A program made the position numbers and the translations under genes. A DNA stretch of 64,000 nucleotides from Pseudomonadota bacterium (GTDB lineage Bacteria > Campylobacterota > Campylobacteria > Campylobacterales > Campylobacteraceae). Of the stretch, positions 36,014 to 45,799 are shown piece after piece. The DNA is taken from assembly GCA_002746565.1 (NCBI GenBank), contig PDPI01000022.1, positions 58,508 to 122,507 of the forward strand, read 5' to 3'. The notes beneath the pieces are model-generated. The model was not told the DNA's origin and ran no database searches. It was given only the letters and a program-made list of their open reading frames with translations. How positions within the stretch are numbered: position 1 is the stretch's first letter; each line of letters opens with the position of its first letter.

Positions 36014-37384
36014 ATGTCCGAAGAAGAAAAAGTTCAAAAAGCGAGGCGAATACTCGAAGAATATATAGGCGATACTTCAACGGAAGAATTTTCTACCGCC
36101 TATATAGCAAAACAATTAGGGCGTATCAAAAAAAATGATGATGAGGAATTTTATTCTTACTTAAAGCGTCTTTGTGATGAGGATCTAGGGGATATAGTTA
36201 TAGAATTTCCCGATTATATCCTAAAAGACGTGCTCGAACACATCCCCACCTTAAAACTTGTTAGTGCTATCGAAGAGTTAGAAAGTGATGATGCAACTGA
36301 CCTTATACAAGATATAGATGATATAGATCACGAAAAAGCCCAGGAAGTTTTAGAAAATCTTGACGAAAAAGATAAAGAAGAGATTATAAAACTTATAAGC
36401 TATGATGAAGATGAGGCTGGAGCTTATATGCAAGCGGAATCTTTTGTTGGCAAGATGAATGAAAAGATTTCCCAAGCAGTTAAAAGGCTTAGAAAATTAA
36501 AAATTGAGGGAGAGCTTGAAAATATCCACCAACTTTTCATAGTTGATCCAAAGGGAAAATTGCTCTATGGAATATCCCTAGAAGATCTTATAACCTTTGA
36601 TTTTGATATGACTTTTAAGCAAATCATACAAAGCCAAAGCAAAGGCTTTTATACTCCCATTTTAGCAAATGATCATGACGATATACAAAAAATTGTTACC
36701 CTTTTTGACGAACACAATCTAAGTGTTTTGCCCATAGTTGATGAGGAAAATACCCTAGTTGGTCGGATTACCAGCGATGATATACATGACATTATCCAAG
36801 AAAATGCGACCGAGCAAATATATAACCTAGCTGGTGTTGATGATGAGGCAGAAGAAGAATACACCCTTTTTGAGATAGGCCGCACAAGGGCACTTTGGCT
36901 TTTCTTAAATCTTTTAACAGCCATCGTAGCTTCAGTTGTTATATCGATTTTTGATGCAACCATACAAGCTTATGTGGCTTTAGCAGTGTTAATGCCCATA
37001 GTTGCATCTATGGGAGGAAACGCAGGAACCCAAACCCTAACCGTTGTGGTGCGTAAACTTGCCCTTGGAGAGATAAATTTTGAAAATGCAAAGGAAGCTT
37101 TGAGTAAAGAGGTTATAGTCTCTACCTTAAATGGATTTTTCTTTGCTCTTATCATGGGTTTTGTAGCGTTTTTTTGGTTTAAGCAGCCCCTGCTTGGTTT
37201 GGTCATAGCCTTATCTATGATTGTAAATTTATTTTTTGCAGGTTTTTTTGGTGCTTTGATACCTTTGGGACTTAAAAAAATGAATATCGACCCAGCGGTT
37301 GGAAGCACGGTTTTGCTTACCACCATCACTGATGTGGTTGGTTTTTTCAGTTTTTTAGGACTTGCTAGTTGGATATTGATATGA
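36014..37384 (+). CDS. mgtE: Magnesium transporter MgtE
   Basis: Mg2+ channel with a cytosolic gate. The 456-residue protein has the MgtE_N superhelix (LEDVLEHIPT-like repeats; IQDIDDIDHEKAQEVLENLD), two CBS domains (about residues 140-270), and five C-terminal helices with MPIVASMGGNAGTQTLTVVVR, the ion-selective region. Length and domain order are standard. ATG lies nine bases after the peptidase gene; the Nudix gene overlaps its stop by ATGA. Confidence 0.96.
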   Translation: MSEEEKVQKARRILEEYIGDTSTEEFSTAYIAKQLGRIKKNDDEEFYSYLKRLCDEDLGDIVIEFPDYILKDVLEHIPTLKLVSAIEELESDDATDLIQDIDDIDHEKAQEVLENLDEKDKEEIIKLISYDEDEAGAYMQAESFVGKMNEKISQAVKRLRKLKIEGELENIHQLFIVDPKGKLLYGISLEDLITFDFDMTFKQIIQSQSKGFYTPILANDHDDIQKIVTLFDEHNLSVLPIVDEENTLVGRITSDDIHDIIQENATEQIYNLAGVDDEAEEEYTLFEIGRTRALWLFLNLLTAIVASVVISIFDATIQAYVALAVLMPIVASMGGNAGTQTLTVVVRKLALGEINFENAKEALSKEVIVSTLNGFFFALIMGFVAFFWFKQPLLGLVIALSMIVNLFFAGFFGALIPLGLKKMNIDPAVGSTVLLTTITDVVGFFSFLGLASWILI

Positions 37385-37962
37385 AAAAGATAGAGTTACT
37401 AAATATAGAAGATTGCAAAAAGTCTTTATACATAAAGCCAAAGAGTATGTTTTATATGATAAATGGCAAAAAAAAGCGTTGGGATATAGTTGATACCCAC
37501 AATTCCGTAGCCATCTTACTCTACCACAAGCAAAAAGATAGCTTCGTTTTTGTCAAACAATTTCGCCCATCTATTTATCTTAAAAATCAAGATGGATTTA
37601 CCTATGAGCTTTGTGCGGGTATCATGGACAAGGGAATAAGCCCAGAACAAACGGCTTTGGAAGAAATAGAAGAAGAAACGGGTTTTAAGATAAGTTTAGA
37701 TCAGCTAGAGAAAGTAAGCTCCTTTTACACCGCCGTTGGCTTTGCTGGGGGCAGGCAAAATCTCTACTACGCAACCTTGGATGATAGCTTTAAGATAAGC
37801 GAGGGTGGTGGAGATGATAGCGAGGATATAGAGGTTATTTATCTGCCTAGAAAAGAAGCTTTAGGTTTTGTTTTTGATGAACAAATAGCCACAACTTCGG
37901 GGCTCATGTTTGCTCTTATGTGGTTTTTTCATTCTAAGGAAAAGCAGCTAAATTTAGATTAA
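37381..37962 (+). CDS. Nudix hydrolase (nucleoside-diphosphate-sugar type)
   Basis: Likely hydrolyses ADP-ribose or UDP/GDP-sugars. The 193-residue protein shows the Nudix box as GIMDKGISPEQTALEEIEEE followed by TGF, where the core EExTG is intact but the first Glu is Ile and the usual Arg before Glu is Glu. This resembles the NUDT14/TIGR00052 group more than classical ADP-ribose pyrophosphatases. The upstream TTG used in the track is inside mgtE; ATG at 37381 overlapping the mgtE stop is preferred. Confidence 0.85.
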   Translation: MKKIELLNIEDCKKSLYIKPKSMFYMINGKKKRWDIVDTHNSVAILLYHKQKDSFVFVKQFRPSIYLKNQDGFTYELCAGIMDKGISPEQTALEEIEEETGFKISLDQLEKVSSFYTAVGFAGGRQNLYYATLDDSFKISEGGGDDSEDIEVIYLPRKEALGFVFDEQIATTSGLMFALMWFFHSKEKQLNLD

Positions 37963-37979
37963 TTTAAAATAGGAAAAAG

Positions 37980-38879
37980 ATGACATTTCAAGAATTACCA
38001 AACGCCAAAAAGAAAAAAAGCCATATTTGGATACTCCCACTTTCCTTTGAGAAAACCGTTTGCGGAAAAAAAGGAACCGCTAAGGCTCCAAAGGCGATAA
38101 TCGATGCGTCCCTTGATACGGAATATTATGAGGAAGAATATGATTGGAGTCCATTTAAATATATTAGATTATATACGGGTAAAAATTTTAGCAGGATAAA
38201 AAACTTTAAAAAGCTTGATTTACGAATTAAAAAGTTTCTAAAAAATCATAATGGACAATTTTTGCTAACCCTAGGGGGCGAACATTCCATTACTCCTTTT
38301 GTAACAAAACATCTCTTGCCAGCAAATTCTACTATAATCTTCTTTGACGCCCATGGGGATTTTCGCAAAACCTATCTTGGAAGCAAAAATAATCACGCTT
38401 GCGCTTTATATAATCTTGCCAAGCAAGGTCATAAGGCCATCGCCATAGGACTTAGAAGTTTCTTTGATGATGAGAGACAAAGGATGGATGAGCTTGGAAT
38501 CAAGTGTTTTACGGACTTTGATCTACAAAAAAAATCAAAACAAAAGGAACTTTTTAAAGGGATAAAAAACCTAAAATCAAATGTTTACATCAGTATTGAC
38601 ATGGATTGTTTTTCTCCTGGTTTTGTTAGCGGAGTTGGAACTCCATTGCCTGGTGGCATAGAATGGTTTTTCTTTTTAAAGATTTTAAAATCTATATTTG
38701 AAAATAAAAATATAAATATTCTAGGAGCCGATATAGTTGAACTTTTGCCCGAAAAGTCCAAAGTTTCCCAAGTGATAGCAGCCAAGATAATGCAAAAGAT
38801 TTTTTCCTATTGGGGAAAAAGTAAGGGTTATGATAAGCTTGAACAAAAGGGTTCCCAGATGGACATTGATTATGAATAA
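37980..38879 (+). CDS. Ureohydrolase (arginase/agmatinase family)
   Basis: Binuclear manganese hydrolase of 299 residues. Metal ligands are complete: His in LGGEHSITPF, Asp-His-Asp in FFDAHGDF, and the two Asp of SIDMDCFSPGF, with a conserved Glu in ADIVELLPE. The family includes agmatinase, arginase, formiminoglutamase and guanidinobutyrase; residues between the motifs look more agmatinase-like, but I would not fix the substrate. ATG has AGGAAAAAG upstream and follows the Nudix gene by 17 bases. Confidence 0.82.
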   Translation: MTFQELPNAKKKKSHIWILPLSFEKTVCGKKGTAKAPKAIIDASLDTEYYEEEYDWSPFKYIRLYTGKNFSRIKNFKKLDLRIKKFLKNHNGQFLLTLGGEHSITPFVTKHLLPANSTIIFFDAHGDFRKTYLGSKNNHACALYNLAKQGHKAIAIGLRSFFDDERQRMDELGIKCFTDFDLQKKSKQKELFKGIKNLKSNVYISIDMDCFSPGFVSGVGTPLPGGIEWFFFLKILKSIFENKNINILGADIVELLPEKSKVSQVIAAKIMQKIFSYWGKSKGYDKLEQKGSQMDIDYE

Positions 38880-38982
38880 TTAGATGCCTCCCCTCGTTCA
38901 AAAACAACAACTTCCATCCTATAATTTCATCCAAAACTACCCCAAATAGGACAAAATTTATCCTTTAAAAAAGCTTAAAACA

Positions 38983-39022
38983 TTGATTTAAGTCATAGAA
39001 ATTACATAATAATTTTGATAAT
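38983..39022 (+). promoter_or_regulatory. nap promoter with FNR/CRP-like site
   Basis: TTGAT-TTAA-GTCAT (38983-38996) resembles the FNR/CRP-family site TTGAT-N4-ATCAA with a perfect left half and a weaker right half. A -10 box GATAAT lies at 39017-39022. With transcription starting near 39029, the site centres about -40, the normal position for class II activation. Binding is inferred. Confidence 0.55.
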
Positions 39023-39058
39023 ATGCATTTATACAATTTATCAAAAAGGAGGTTTATT

Positions 39059-41851
39059 GTGTCAATTTCAAGAAGAGATTTTTTAAAGACAGCTGCAGCT
39101 ACAACGGCTGCTAGTGCTGTTGGGATCAGCGTTCCTAGCTCCCTTAAAGCAGCGTCTAAGGATGCTCAAAAATCGTGGAGATGGGATAAGGCTGTATGTA
39201 GATTTTGCGGTACGGGATGTGGAATCATGGTCGCAACAAAAAAGGGCAAGATAGTTGCTGTCAAGGGTGATCCAGCCGCACCAGTAAACAGAGGTTTAAA
39301 CTGCATTAAAGGCTATTTTAATGCAAAGATTATGTATGGAGCTGATAGACTAAAACAACCCCTTTTAAGAACAAATGCAAAGGGTGAATTTGACAAAAAA
39401 GGAAAGTTTCGCCCAGTGTCTTGGAAAAGAGCCTTTGATGAGATGGAAAAACATATCAAAAGAGCTCTTAAAGAAAGTGGACCAGAGGGTGTTGGTGTTT
39501 TTGCCTCTGGCCAATACACCGTCATGGAAGGATATGCTGCCCAAAAGATGATGAAGGGCGGGTTTAGATCCAATGCCATAGATCCAAACGCAAGGCACTG
39601 CATGGCAAGTGCTGTTGTTGGCTTTTACCAAACCTTTGGGATTGATGAGCCTAGCGGATGTTATGATGATATTGAGCTAACCGATACCATCGTAGCTTGG
39701 GGAGCAAACATGGCAGAGATGCACCCAATTCTTTGGTCAAGGGTAAGCGATAGAAAGTTAACAAATCCCGAAAAGGTTAAGGTTGTAAATATCTCAACCT
39801 ATACAAATCGCTGTTCTGATTTATCAGATATTGAGATTATTTTTTCTCCTAGTACCGATTTGGCTCTTTGGAATTATTTAGCCCGTGAAATTGTTTACAA
39901 TTACCCAGAAGCTATCGATAAAGAATTTATAAAAAAACACATCGTTTTTGCAAGTCAGCCCGTAAATATAGGTTATGGAATGCGTCGAGATGGAGAAAAA
40001 GCCCTCAAAGATGGATATTATAATGCTAAAGAAATGCAAACCGTTTCAAAAGAAATGGAAAAAATAGTTTCCAAAAAAGAAGCCCCAGCCCTAAAACCCT
40101 TTGGTTACAAAGAGGGTGAGCTTATGAAAAACAAACCAGCAGGGCTTAAACACTGGGAAATAAGCTTTGAAGAATACAAAAAGTTTTTGGAGCCTTATAC
40201 CCTTGATTATGTGGCTAAAATCTCAAAAGGAGATCCAAACGAAAGCCTTGAGAGCTTTAAGAAAAAATTAAAAGTCCTAGCAAAACTTTATGTGGAAAAA
40301 GATAGAAAAGTGGTTTCTTTTTGGACTATGGGAATGAATCAGCATACCCGTGGAACATGGGTAAATACCCTTTCTTACAATGTCCACTTCCTACTTGGTA
40401 AACAAGCAAAACCAGGAAATGGAGCCTTTTCCCTAACAGGACAGCCAAGCGCCTGTGGAACGGCAAGGGAAGTTGGAACTTTCTGCCATAGACTTCCAGC
40501 GGATATGATGGTTAAAAATCCAAAGCATAGAAAGATAGTCGAAGATGATTGGAAAATACCAGCTGGTACCCTAAATCCTGTTGGAAATCAACATATCATG
40601 AAAATCCACAGAGATCTAGAAGATGGCTTCATGAAATTTGCATGGATAAATGTATGTAATCCTTACCAAGATACTGCAAATGCAAACCACTGGATAAAAG
40701 CAGCAAGGGAAATGGATAATTTTATCGTTTGTTCCGATGGTTATCCTGGAATTAGTGCTAAGGTGGCTGATCTTATCTTGCCAACTGCTATGATTTATGA
40801 AAAATGGGGAGCTTACGGAAATGCTGAAAGGCGAACCCAGCACTGGAAACAGCAGGTATTGCCCGTTGGGGAATCTATGAGTGATACTTGGCAGTGGGTT
40901 GAACTTTCAAAACGCTTTACCATAAAGGATGTTTGGGGAGAAAGTAAGCTTAGAAATGGTAAAAAACTTCCAGATGTTATCGCTCAAGCTAAAAAAATGG
41001 GTTATAATGAAAACACAACCATGTATGAGATTTTATTTGCCAATGATAGGGCAAAAAGCTATAAGGCTGATGATCCAATAGCAAAGGGTTTTGACAATAG
41101 TGAAGTTTTTGGAGATAGCAGAAATGTTAAAGGAAGTGATGGAAAAGTTTGGGATGGATACGGCTTTTTTATTCAAAAATATCTCTTTGAAGAATATGCT
41201 GACTTTGGACGTGGACATGCCCATGATTTGGCTGATTTTGATACTTACCAAAGGGTTAGAGGTCTTAAATGGCCAGTTGTAGATGGAAAAGAAACCCAGT
41301 GGAGATTTAATGCCAAATACGATCCATACGCAAGAAAGGCAAATTCTGGGGATTTTGCATTTTATGGACCACTTGCTAAAGCCTTATCCCAAGGGGATCT
41401 AAAAGGTATCAAAGATAAAACCAAAAAGTCCTTGAAAAATAAAGCCAAGATTTTTGCCCGTCCTTACATGGATCCACCAGAAATGCCTGATAAAGATTAT
41501 CCTCTTTGGCTTTGTACGGGAAGGGTTTTAGAGCATTGGCATAGTGGAACCATGACCATGAGAGTTCCTGAACTTTACCGTGCAGTTCCTGAAGCCTTGT
41601 GTTACATGCATAAAGATGATGCTAAGAATTTAGGTCTAAAACAAGGTGAATTTGCTTGGGTTGAAAGTAGAAGAGGAAAGATAAAAGCAAGGGTTGAAAC
41701 AAGGGGAAGAAATAGAACTCCTCAGGGCCTAGTTTATGTGCCTTGGTTTGATGAGAGGGTTTTTATAAATAAAGTTTGCCTAGATGCAACCTGCCCTATG
41801 TCAAAACAAACCGATTATAAAAAATGTGCAGTTAAGGTTTATAAGGCTTAA
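39059..41851 (+). CDS. napA: Periplasmic nitrate reductase catalytic subunit NapA
   Basis: Reduces nitrate to nitrite in the periplasm using bis-MGD molybdenum and one 4Fe-4S cluster. The start is GTG at 39059 after AAAAAGGAGG, not the upstream ATG of the track, which lies on the promoter. The twin-arginine signal is [12 protein letters not shown]; the cluster motif is [11 protein letters not shown] with the last ligand in GLNCIKG; the Mo-ligand cysteine is in [10 protein letters not shown]. The 930-residue length matches the long Campylobacterota NapA. First gene of napAGHBFLD. Confidence 0.97.
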   Translation: MSISRRDFLKTAAATTAASAVGISVPSSLKAASKDAQKSWRWDKAVCRFCGTGCGIMVATKKGKIVAVKGDPAAPVNRGLNCIKGYFNAKIMYGADRLKQPLLRTNAKGEFDKKGKFRPVSWKRAFDEMEKHIKRALKESGPEGVGVFASGQYTVMEGYAAQKMMKGGFRSNAIDPNARHCMASAVVGFYQTFGIDEPSGCYDDIELTDTIVAWGANMAEMHPILWSRVSDRKLTNPEKVKVVNISTYTNRCSDLSDIEIIFSPSTDLALWNYLAREIVYNYPEAIDKEFIKKHIVFASQPVNIGYGMRRDGEKALKDGYYNAKEMQTVSKEMEKIVSKKEAPALKPFGYKEGELMKNKPAGLKHWEISFEEYKKFLEPYTLDYVAKISKGDPNESLESFKKKLKVLAKLYVEKDRKVVSFWTMGMNQHTRGTWVNTLSYNVHFLLGKQAKPGNGAFSLTGQPSACGTAREVGTFCHRLPADMMVKNPKHRKIVEDDWKIPAGTLNPVGNQHIMKIHRDLEDGFMKFAWINVCNPYQDTANANHWIKAAREMDNFIVCSDGYPGISAKVADLILPTAMIYEKWGAYGNAERRTQHWKQQVLPVGESMSDTWQWVELSKRFTIKDVWGESKLRNGKKLPDVIAQAKKMGYNENTTMYEILFANDRAKSYKADDPIAKGFDNSEVFGDSRNVKGSDGKVWDGYGFFIQKYLFEEYADFGRGHAHDLADFDTYQRVRGLKWPVVDGKETQWRFNAKYDPYARKANSGDFAFYGPLAKALSQGDLKGIKDKTKKSLKNKAKIFARPYMDPPEMPDKDYPLWLCTGRVLEHWHSGTMTMRVPELYRAVPEALCYMHKDDAKNLGLKQGEFAWVESRRGKIKARVETRGRNRTPQGLVYVPWFDERVFINKVCLDATCPMSKQTDYKKCAVKVYKA

Positions 41852-41853
41852 AA

Positions 41854-42636
41854 ATGAGCGGAGTAAATACAAGGCGAAATTTCATCTCTTTTTTAGCTAG
41901 TAGCCTTGGGCTTTGTACCTTTGGTGGTATAGTTTGGAGTGTGAGCTTAAATGAGGCCGTCTCGGCCCCTTTGATTTTGAGACCACCAGCTGCAAAGGGT
42001 GAAGAAGAGTTTTTAAAAGCTTGTATAAAATGTGGGCTTTGTGTGGAGGCCTGTCCCTACGATACCCTAAGTTTAGCCAAATTTGGGAGTAAAAAGCCCC
42101 TAGGAACTCCGTATTTTACACCCCGTGATATACCTTGTTATATGTGTCCTGATATTCCTTGTGTACCTGCTTGTCCAACGGATGCTTTGGATAAACAAAA
42201 TGTAATGAGCATTAAAGATGGTAAAGAAGTTTTGGATATAAATAAAGCATCCATGGGAGTAGCTGTTGTTGATGAGGTCTCATGTGTTGCCTTTTGGGGC
42301 ATACAATGCGATGCTTGTTATAGGGCCTGCCCCCTTTTGGGTAAGGCTATCAAGCTAGAATTTAAGCGAAACGAAAGAACAGGAAAACATGCCTTATTGA
42401 TGCCCGTTGTTGATACGGATGTTTGTACGGGTTGCGGACTTTGCGAACATGCTTGCATCACCAAAAAGGCTGCTATTTATGTACTTCCTAAAGAGATAGC
42501 TTTGGGGGATGTGGGAGAGCATTATATAAAAGGTTGGGATACAAAGGATGAGAGTAGGCTTGAAAAATTAAAGGTTCAAAAACAAGATGGTAAAAAGGCT
42601 GTTGATTATCTAAATTCGGAGATAAGCTATGATTAG
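41854..42636 (+). CDS. napG: Ferredoxin-type electron transfer protein NapG
   Basis: Periplasmic four-cluster iron-sulfur protein that passes electrons from NapH towards NapB/NapA. A twin-arginine-like signal (NTRRNFISFLASSLG) is followed by four cysteine groups: CIKCGLCVEACP, CYMCPDIPCVPACP, CDACYRACP and CTGCGLCEHAC. The 260-residue length is typical. ATG lies two bases after napA; it overlaps napH by eight bases. In this lineage NapGH replaces NapC as the quinol-side electron donor. Confidence 0.95.
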   Translation: MSGVNTRRNFISFLASSLGLCTFGGIVWSVSLNEAVSAPLILRPPAAKGEEEFLKACIKCGLCVEACPYDTLSLAKFGSKKPLGTPYFTPRDIPCYMCPDIPCVPACPTDALDKQNVMSIKDGKEVLDINKASMGVAVVDEVSCVAFWGIQCDACYRACPLLGKAIKLEFKRNERTGKHALLMPVVDTDVCTGCGLCEHACITKKAAIYVLPKEIALGDVGEHYIKGWDTKDESRLEKLKVQKQDGKKAVDYLNSEISYD

Positions 42637-43441
42637 GAAATATAAATTTTTAATTTTAAGAAGAATTGTCCAAATTGGAATGTTTGTTCTTTTTGCGGGA
42701 GCGAATATCTATGGTTGGAATCTTTTGAAAGGAAATTTAAGCTCATCTCTTATTTTGGACACTATTCCTTTAGCTGATCCTTATGCTATTTTGCAAATGT
42801 TTTGTGCTGGGGGAATCTTGGGTTTAGATGCCATGTTGGGAGCTTTTATAGTCTTACTTTTTTACGGCTTAGTTGGGGGAAGAGCATTTTGTTCTTGGGT
42901 TTGCCCTTTAAATATGGTAACAGATCTTGCAAATTATCTAAGAAGGACTTTAAGGCTTAATGTTCATAAATATTTGCATCTAAAAAGAAGCTTTAGGTAT
43001 TGGATACTATTTCTTAGTTTAGTGGTTTCTTTTGTTCTTGGTTATGGAGCCTTTGAAATGATAAGTCCCATCGGGATACTCTCAAGAGGACTTGTCTTTG
43101 GTTTTGGTTTTGGAATATTTGTGATAATCGCAATATTTTTATTTGATTTATTTATCCATAATCATGGTTGGTGCGGATATGTTTGCCCTTTAGGAGCCTT
43201 TTATTCTCTTGTGGGACAAAAAAGTCTTATTAGGGTATCTTATGAGCATGAAAAATGTACTAGATGCATGAAGTGTAAGGAAATTTGTCCCGAACATAAT
43301 GTTTTAAGCATTGTAACAAAAAAAAGTGGGTTTATTGCGGGAAAAGAGTGTACAAATTGCGGTCGCTGTGTGGAAGTGTGCGATGATGATGCACTAAATT
43401 TTAGTTTTAGAAAAATAGGAGAATCAAATGTTAAAAATTAA
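42629..43441 (+). CDS. napH: Quinol dehydrogenase membrane component NapH
   Basis: Inner-membrane iron-sulfur protein that takes electrons from menaquinol for NapG. Four membrane helices alternate with two cysteine-proline motifs (CSWVCPLN and CGYVCPLG), and the C-terminus carries two 4Fe-4S motifs, CTRCMKCKEICPE and CTNCGRCVEVCDD. The 270-residue length is normal. It overlaps napG by eight and napB by 14 bases. Confidence 0.95.
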   Translation: MIRKYKFLILRRIVQIGMFVLFAGANIYGWNLLKGNLSSSLILDTIPLADPYAILQMFCAGGILGLDAMLGAFIVLLFYGLVGGRAFCSWVCPLNMVTDLANYLRRTLRLNVHKYLHLKRSFRYWILFLSLVVSFVLGYGAFEMISPIGILSRGLVFGFGFGIFVIIAIFLFDLFIHNHGWCGYVCPLGAFYSLVGQKSLIRVSYEHEKCTRCMKCKEICPEHNVLSIVTKKSGFIAGKECTNCGRCVEVCDDDALNFSFRKIGESNVKN

Positions 43442-44030
43442 TTTATTGCCAGTCTTGGCAGTTGGAATCATCTGTAGTTTAGGTTTTTCCGATGCCAAGG
43501 TTTTTACGGAAGAAGAGCTTGGAGTTAGGAAAAGTAATTTGTATAATGAAGAGCTTACCATGAAAGGAAATGTGGATTATTCAACTAAGGCTCCAGGGGA
43601 GTCAAAGAGGATAGAGCGTTCTTTTGAAAATGCCCCTCCTCTAATTCCCCATAGTGTAGAGGGACTTTTGCCCATAACAAGGGAAAATAACATGTGTATT
43701 AGCTGTCATGCGCCAGAAGTTGCTAGCGCAGTTGGGGCAACCCCTGTTCCAAATAGCCATGTTATCTCCTATAGACCTGTTGTAAAGATGAAAAATGGCG
43801 AGGTTCAAAAAGAAGGCAAGGCTTATGCAAATACTGCTGATGTTAGGGCAGCATCCCACAAAAGGGATGGAATTAGCATGGATAGATTTAATTGCAGTTT
43901 ATGCCATGTTCCCCAAACAAATAACGAACCCCTAGTTAAAAATGAGTTTAAAGCTGATTTTAGAAATAAAGGGGATAAGCAAAGATCAAATCTAGCTGAC
44001 ATCTTAAATGAGGGCGTAAGTTATCAATAA
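43428..44030 (+). CDS. napB: Diheme cytochrome subunit NapB
   Basis: Periplasmic diheme cytochrome c that delivers electrons to NapA. The N-terminus is a Sec signal (PVLAVGIICSLGFSDA); two heme motifs are present, CISCHAPE and CSLCHVPQ, with distal histidines in IPHSVEG and ASHKRDG. At 200 residues it is slightly longer than average NapB. ATG has AGGAGAATCAA upstream and lies in napH. The following napF frame begins within about ten bases. Confidence 0.95.
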   Translation: MLKINLLPVLAVGIICSLGFSDAKVFTEEELGVRKSNLYNEELTMKGNVDYSTKAPGESKRIERSFENAPPLIPHSVEGLLPITRENNMCISCHAPEVASAVGATPVPNSHVISYRPVVKMKNGEVQKEGKAYANTADVRAASHKRDGISMDRFNCSLCHVPQTNNEPLVKNEFKADFRNKGDKQRSNLADILNEGVSYQ

Positions 44031-44037
44031 TCATGCA

Positions 44038-44508
44038 ATAAAAGGCAGAAGAGGGTTTTTTCAAGCCCTCTCCCCTAAGAGGGATTTTATCCTAAGGCCC
44101 CCTTACGCAAAAGACGAGCAGTCTTTTTTAGATGCATGTGTTTTTTGTGAAAAGAAGCCATGTGCTACTTTTTGCGAAGAGGGTATTATAAAAATTAAAG
44201 ATAATTTGCCTATAATTAGCTTTGAAAGTGGCGGATGTAGCTATTGTAAAGAGTGTGCAAATGTTTGCCAAAATGGGGTTTTAGATCTTAAAAATCAAAA
44301 CCAAATAAAGGCACTTTTTACCATAGATACAACAAAATGCCTCTCATGGAAAGGTGTGGTTTGTTTTGCATGTAAGGATGTTTGCGACATGGGAGCTATT
44401 GAATTTTTTGGCATGTTTAGACCTCAGGTTTTAAATACTTGCATCTGTTGCGGTTTTTGTGTGAGACCTTGCCCGAGTGATGCGATAATGATAAAGGAAA
44501 AATTATGA
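44038..44508 (+). CDS. napF: Ferredoxin-type protein NapF, apparent ATA start
   Basis: Cytoplasmic iron-sulfur protein associated with NapA maturation. The track begins at an internal TTG (44206), losing the first cluster. The frame is open from 44020 and encodes KGRRGFFQALSPKRDFILRP, the usual NapF N-terminus (an RR-F-F start and an RPPYAKDE phrase), then CVFCEKKPCATFC, CSYCKECANVC, CFACKDVC and CICCGFCVRPCP. No ATG, GTG or TTG precedes this in frame; ATA at 44038 is the best-placed codon. An ATG at 44033 is in another frame and stops after one codon, so a one-base error or real frameshift is possible. Confidence 0.82.
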   Translation: MKGRRGFFQALSPKRDFILRPPYAKDEQSFLDACVFCEKKPCATFCEEGIIKIKDNLPIISFESGGCSYCKECANVCQNGVLDLKNQNQIKALFTIDTTKCLSWKGVVCFACKDVCDMGAIEFFGMFRPQVLNTCICCGFCVRPCPSDAIMIKEKL

Positions 44509-45449
44509 AATACATGTTTATATTTTTTTTATGCCTTAGTACTCTTTTTGCTTTGCCGCCCATTGGCTCGATAAAAGCTGATGGTAATGTGATGGATATA
44601 GTTTATCATGATGGAAATATCCTAGTTGCAACGGATAATGGCTTTGTGGAAAGCTATGAATTAAATAGTTCAAAACTAACAAAAAAGATAGAATTTGAAA
44701 AAATAACAGATTTTACTGGCGATTTGATAGGAGCAAAGATATATTCGGTGGATATTTTGCAAAATGGCTCCATCCTAGCCGTGGTTCAAGGCAAATCCTT
44801 TTATAGAAAACTCGCCCTAGTAAGGGATGATAAGATTAAAATTTTGCTAGATTCATCCAAAAAGCTCATGATAAAAAAGGCAAAATTTATCGATGAAAAT
44901 AGGGTTTTAATAGCACTTTTGAGCAATGAGCTGATCTTATATGACATTAAAAAAGAAAAAAATATTTATAGGATTAGCCTTTCCCAGTCTCAATTTTCCG
45001 ACTTTGCATTAAATGAGGATAAAAGCGAGGTTGCATGTAGCAGTGAAAGCGGTGGGGTCGTCTTAGTGGATGTGCAAAAGGGTAAAAAACTTCGCACCTT
45101 AAATAGTGGAAATGTGGATAATGTCTATAAGGTTGATTTCAAAAAAAATACTATTATTAGTGCAGGACAAGATAGAAGAGGCATTGTTTATCATTTGCCA
45201 AAGGGAAATTTTGACAGATACGATGCTTCTTTTTTGATTTATGCATGTGCTTTGAGTAAGGATGCTAGATATGGGGCCTTAGCCATAGATGAAGATAATG
45301 ATATAGCCGTCTTTGATCTAAAAACAAAAAAGCAAATAGCCCTACTTAAAGGGCAGGAGAGTACTTTAAATTCTATAGTTTTTATAGACAATAAAACCTT
45401 AGTTAGTGGAAGTGATGATAAAAATATTAAGATATGGAGAATTAAATGA
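44505..45449 (+). CDS. napL: NapL, beta-propeller accessory protein of the nap operon
   Basis: A 314-residue exported protein with signal peptide (FIFFLCLSTLFA) and WD40/YVTN-like repeats, the last being STLNSIVFIDNKTLVSGSDD then KNIKIW. NapL is found only in nap operons of Campylobacterota and is reported to affect NapA activity mildly; the mechanism is unclear. ATG overlaps the napF stop, with AAGGAAAAA upstream; napD overlaps its end by ATGA. Confidence 0.9.
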   Translation: MKYMFIFFLCLSTLFALPPIGSIKADGNVMDIVYHDGNILVATDNGFVESYELNSSKLTKKIEFEKITDFTGDLIGAKIYSVDILQNGSILAVVQGKSFYRKLALVRDDKIKILLDSSKKLMIKKAKFIDENRVLIALLSNELILYDIKKEKNIYRISLSQSQFSDFALNEDKSEVACSSESGGVVLVDVQKGKKLRTLNSGNVDNVYKVDFKKNTIISAGQDRRGIVYHLPKGNFDRYDASFLIYACALSKDARYGALAIDEDNDIAVFDLKTKKQIALLKGQESTLNSIVFIDNKTLVSGSDDKNIKIWRIK

Positions 45450-45799
45450 ATATTTCAAGTATAGTTGTACAAGCAAAAAGTGAAGATATTGATGAATTGG
45501 TGGAGATTTTTAGCAATTGTGATTTTTGTGAATACCATTTCAGCGACAAGGAAAAAGGAAAAATCATAGTAACCATTGAAGGTGAGGGAGTGGATGAAGA
45601 GATTAAAAATATAAAAATCATCCAGCAAACCCCAAAGGTTATAAGTGCTGATATGATGATGACTTATAGCGAGGATGAGCTAGAAAAAGAAAGGGAAAAA
45701 ATACAAATGAGCAGTATCGTTCCTAGCATGTTAAATGATGAGGACATAAGGGCGGAGGATATAATTTATTATGGGGATGTGAAGAAAAAAGATATTTAA
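45446..45799 (+). CDS. napD: NapA signal-binding chaperone NapD
   Basis: Cytoplasmic chaperone that binds the NapA twin-arginine signal until the cofactor is loaded. The 117-residue protein begins NISSIVVQAKSEDIDELVEIF, the NapD start, and has the ferredoxin-like fold pattern with GKIIVTIEG. The C-terminal 40 residues form an acidic, charged extension ending KKKDI, common in this lineage. Last gene of the nap operon; its 3' end overlaps the convergent small membrane protein gene by four bases. Confidence 0.9.
   Translation: MNISSIVVQAKSEDIDELVEIFSNCDFCEYHFSDKEKGKIIVTIEGEGVDEEIKNIKIIQQTPKVISADMMMTYSEDELEKEREKIQMSSIVPSMLNDEDIRAEDIIYYGDVKKKDI

Noticed and set aside
39023-39058. Upstream ATG for napA
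   Set aside because: It overlaps the -10 region and would place non-signal residues before the twin-arginine motif; GTG 39059 has a full AAGGAGG.
44033-44041. ATG as the napF start
   Set aside because: It is in another frame and meets TAA after one further codon.
44206-44508. TTG start for a 100-residue NapF
   Set aside because: It would remove the first cysteine cluster and the conserved N-terminus, which are encoded in frame upstream.
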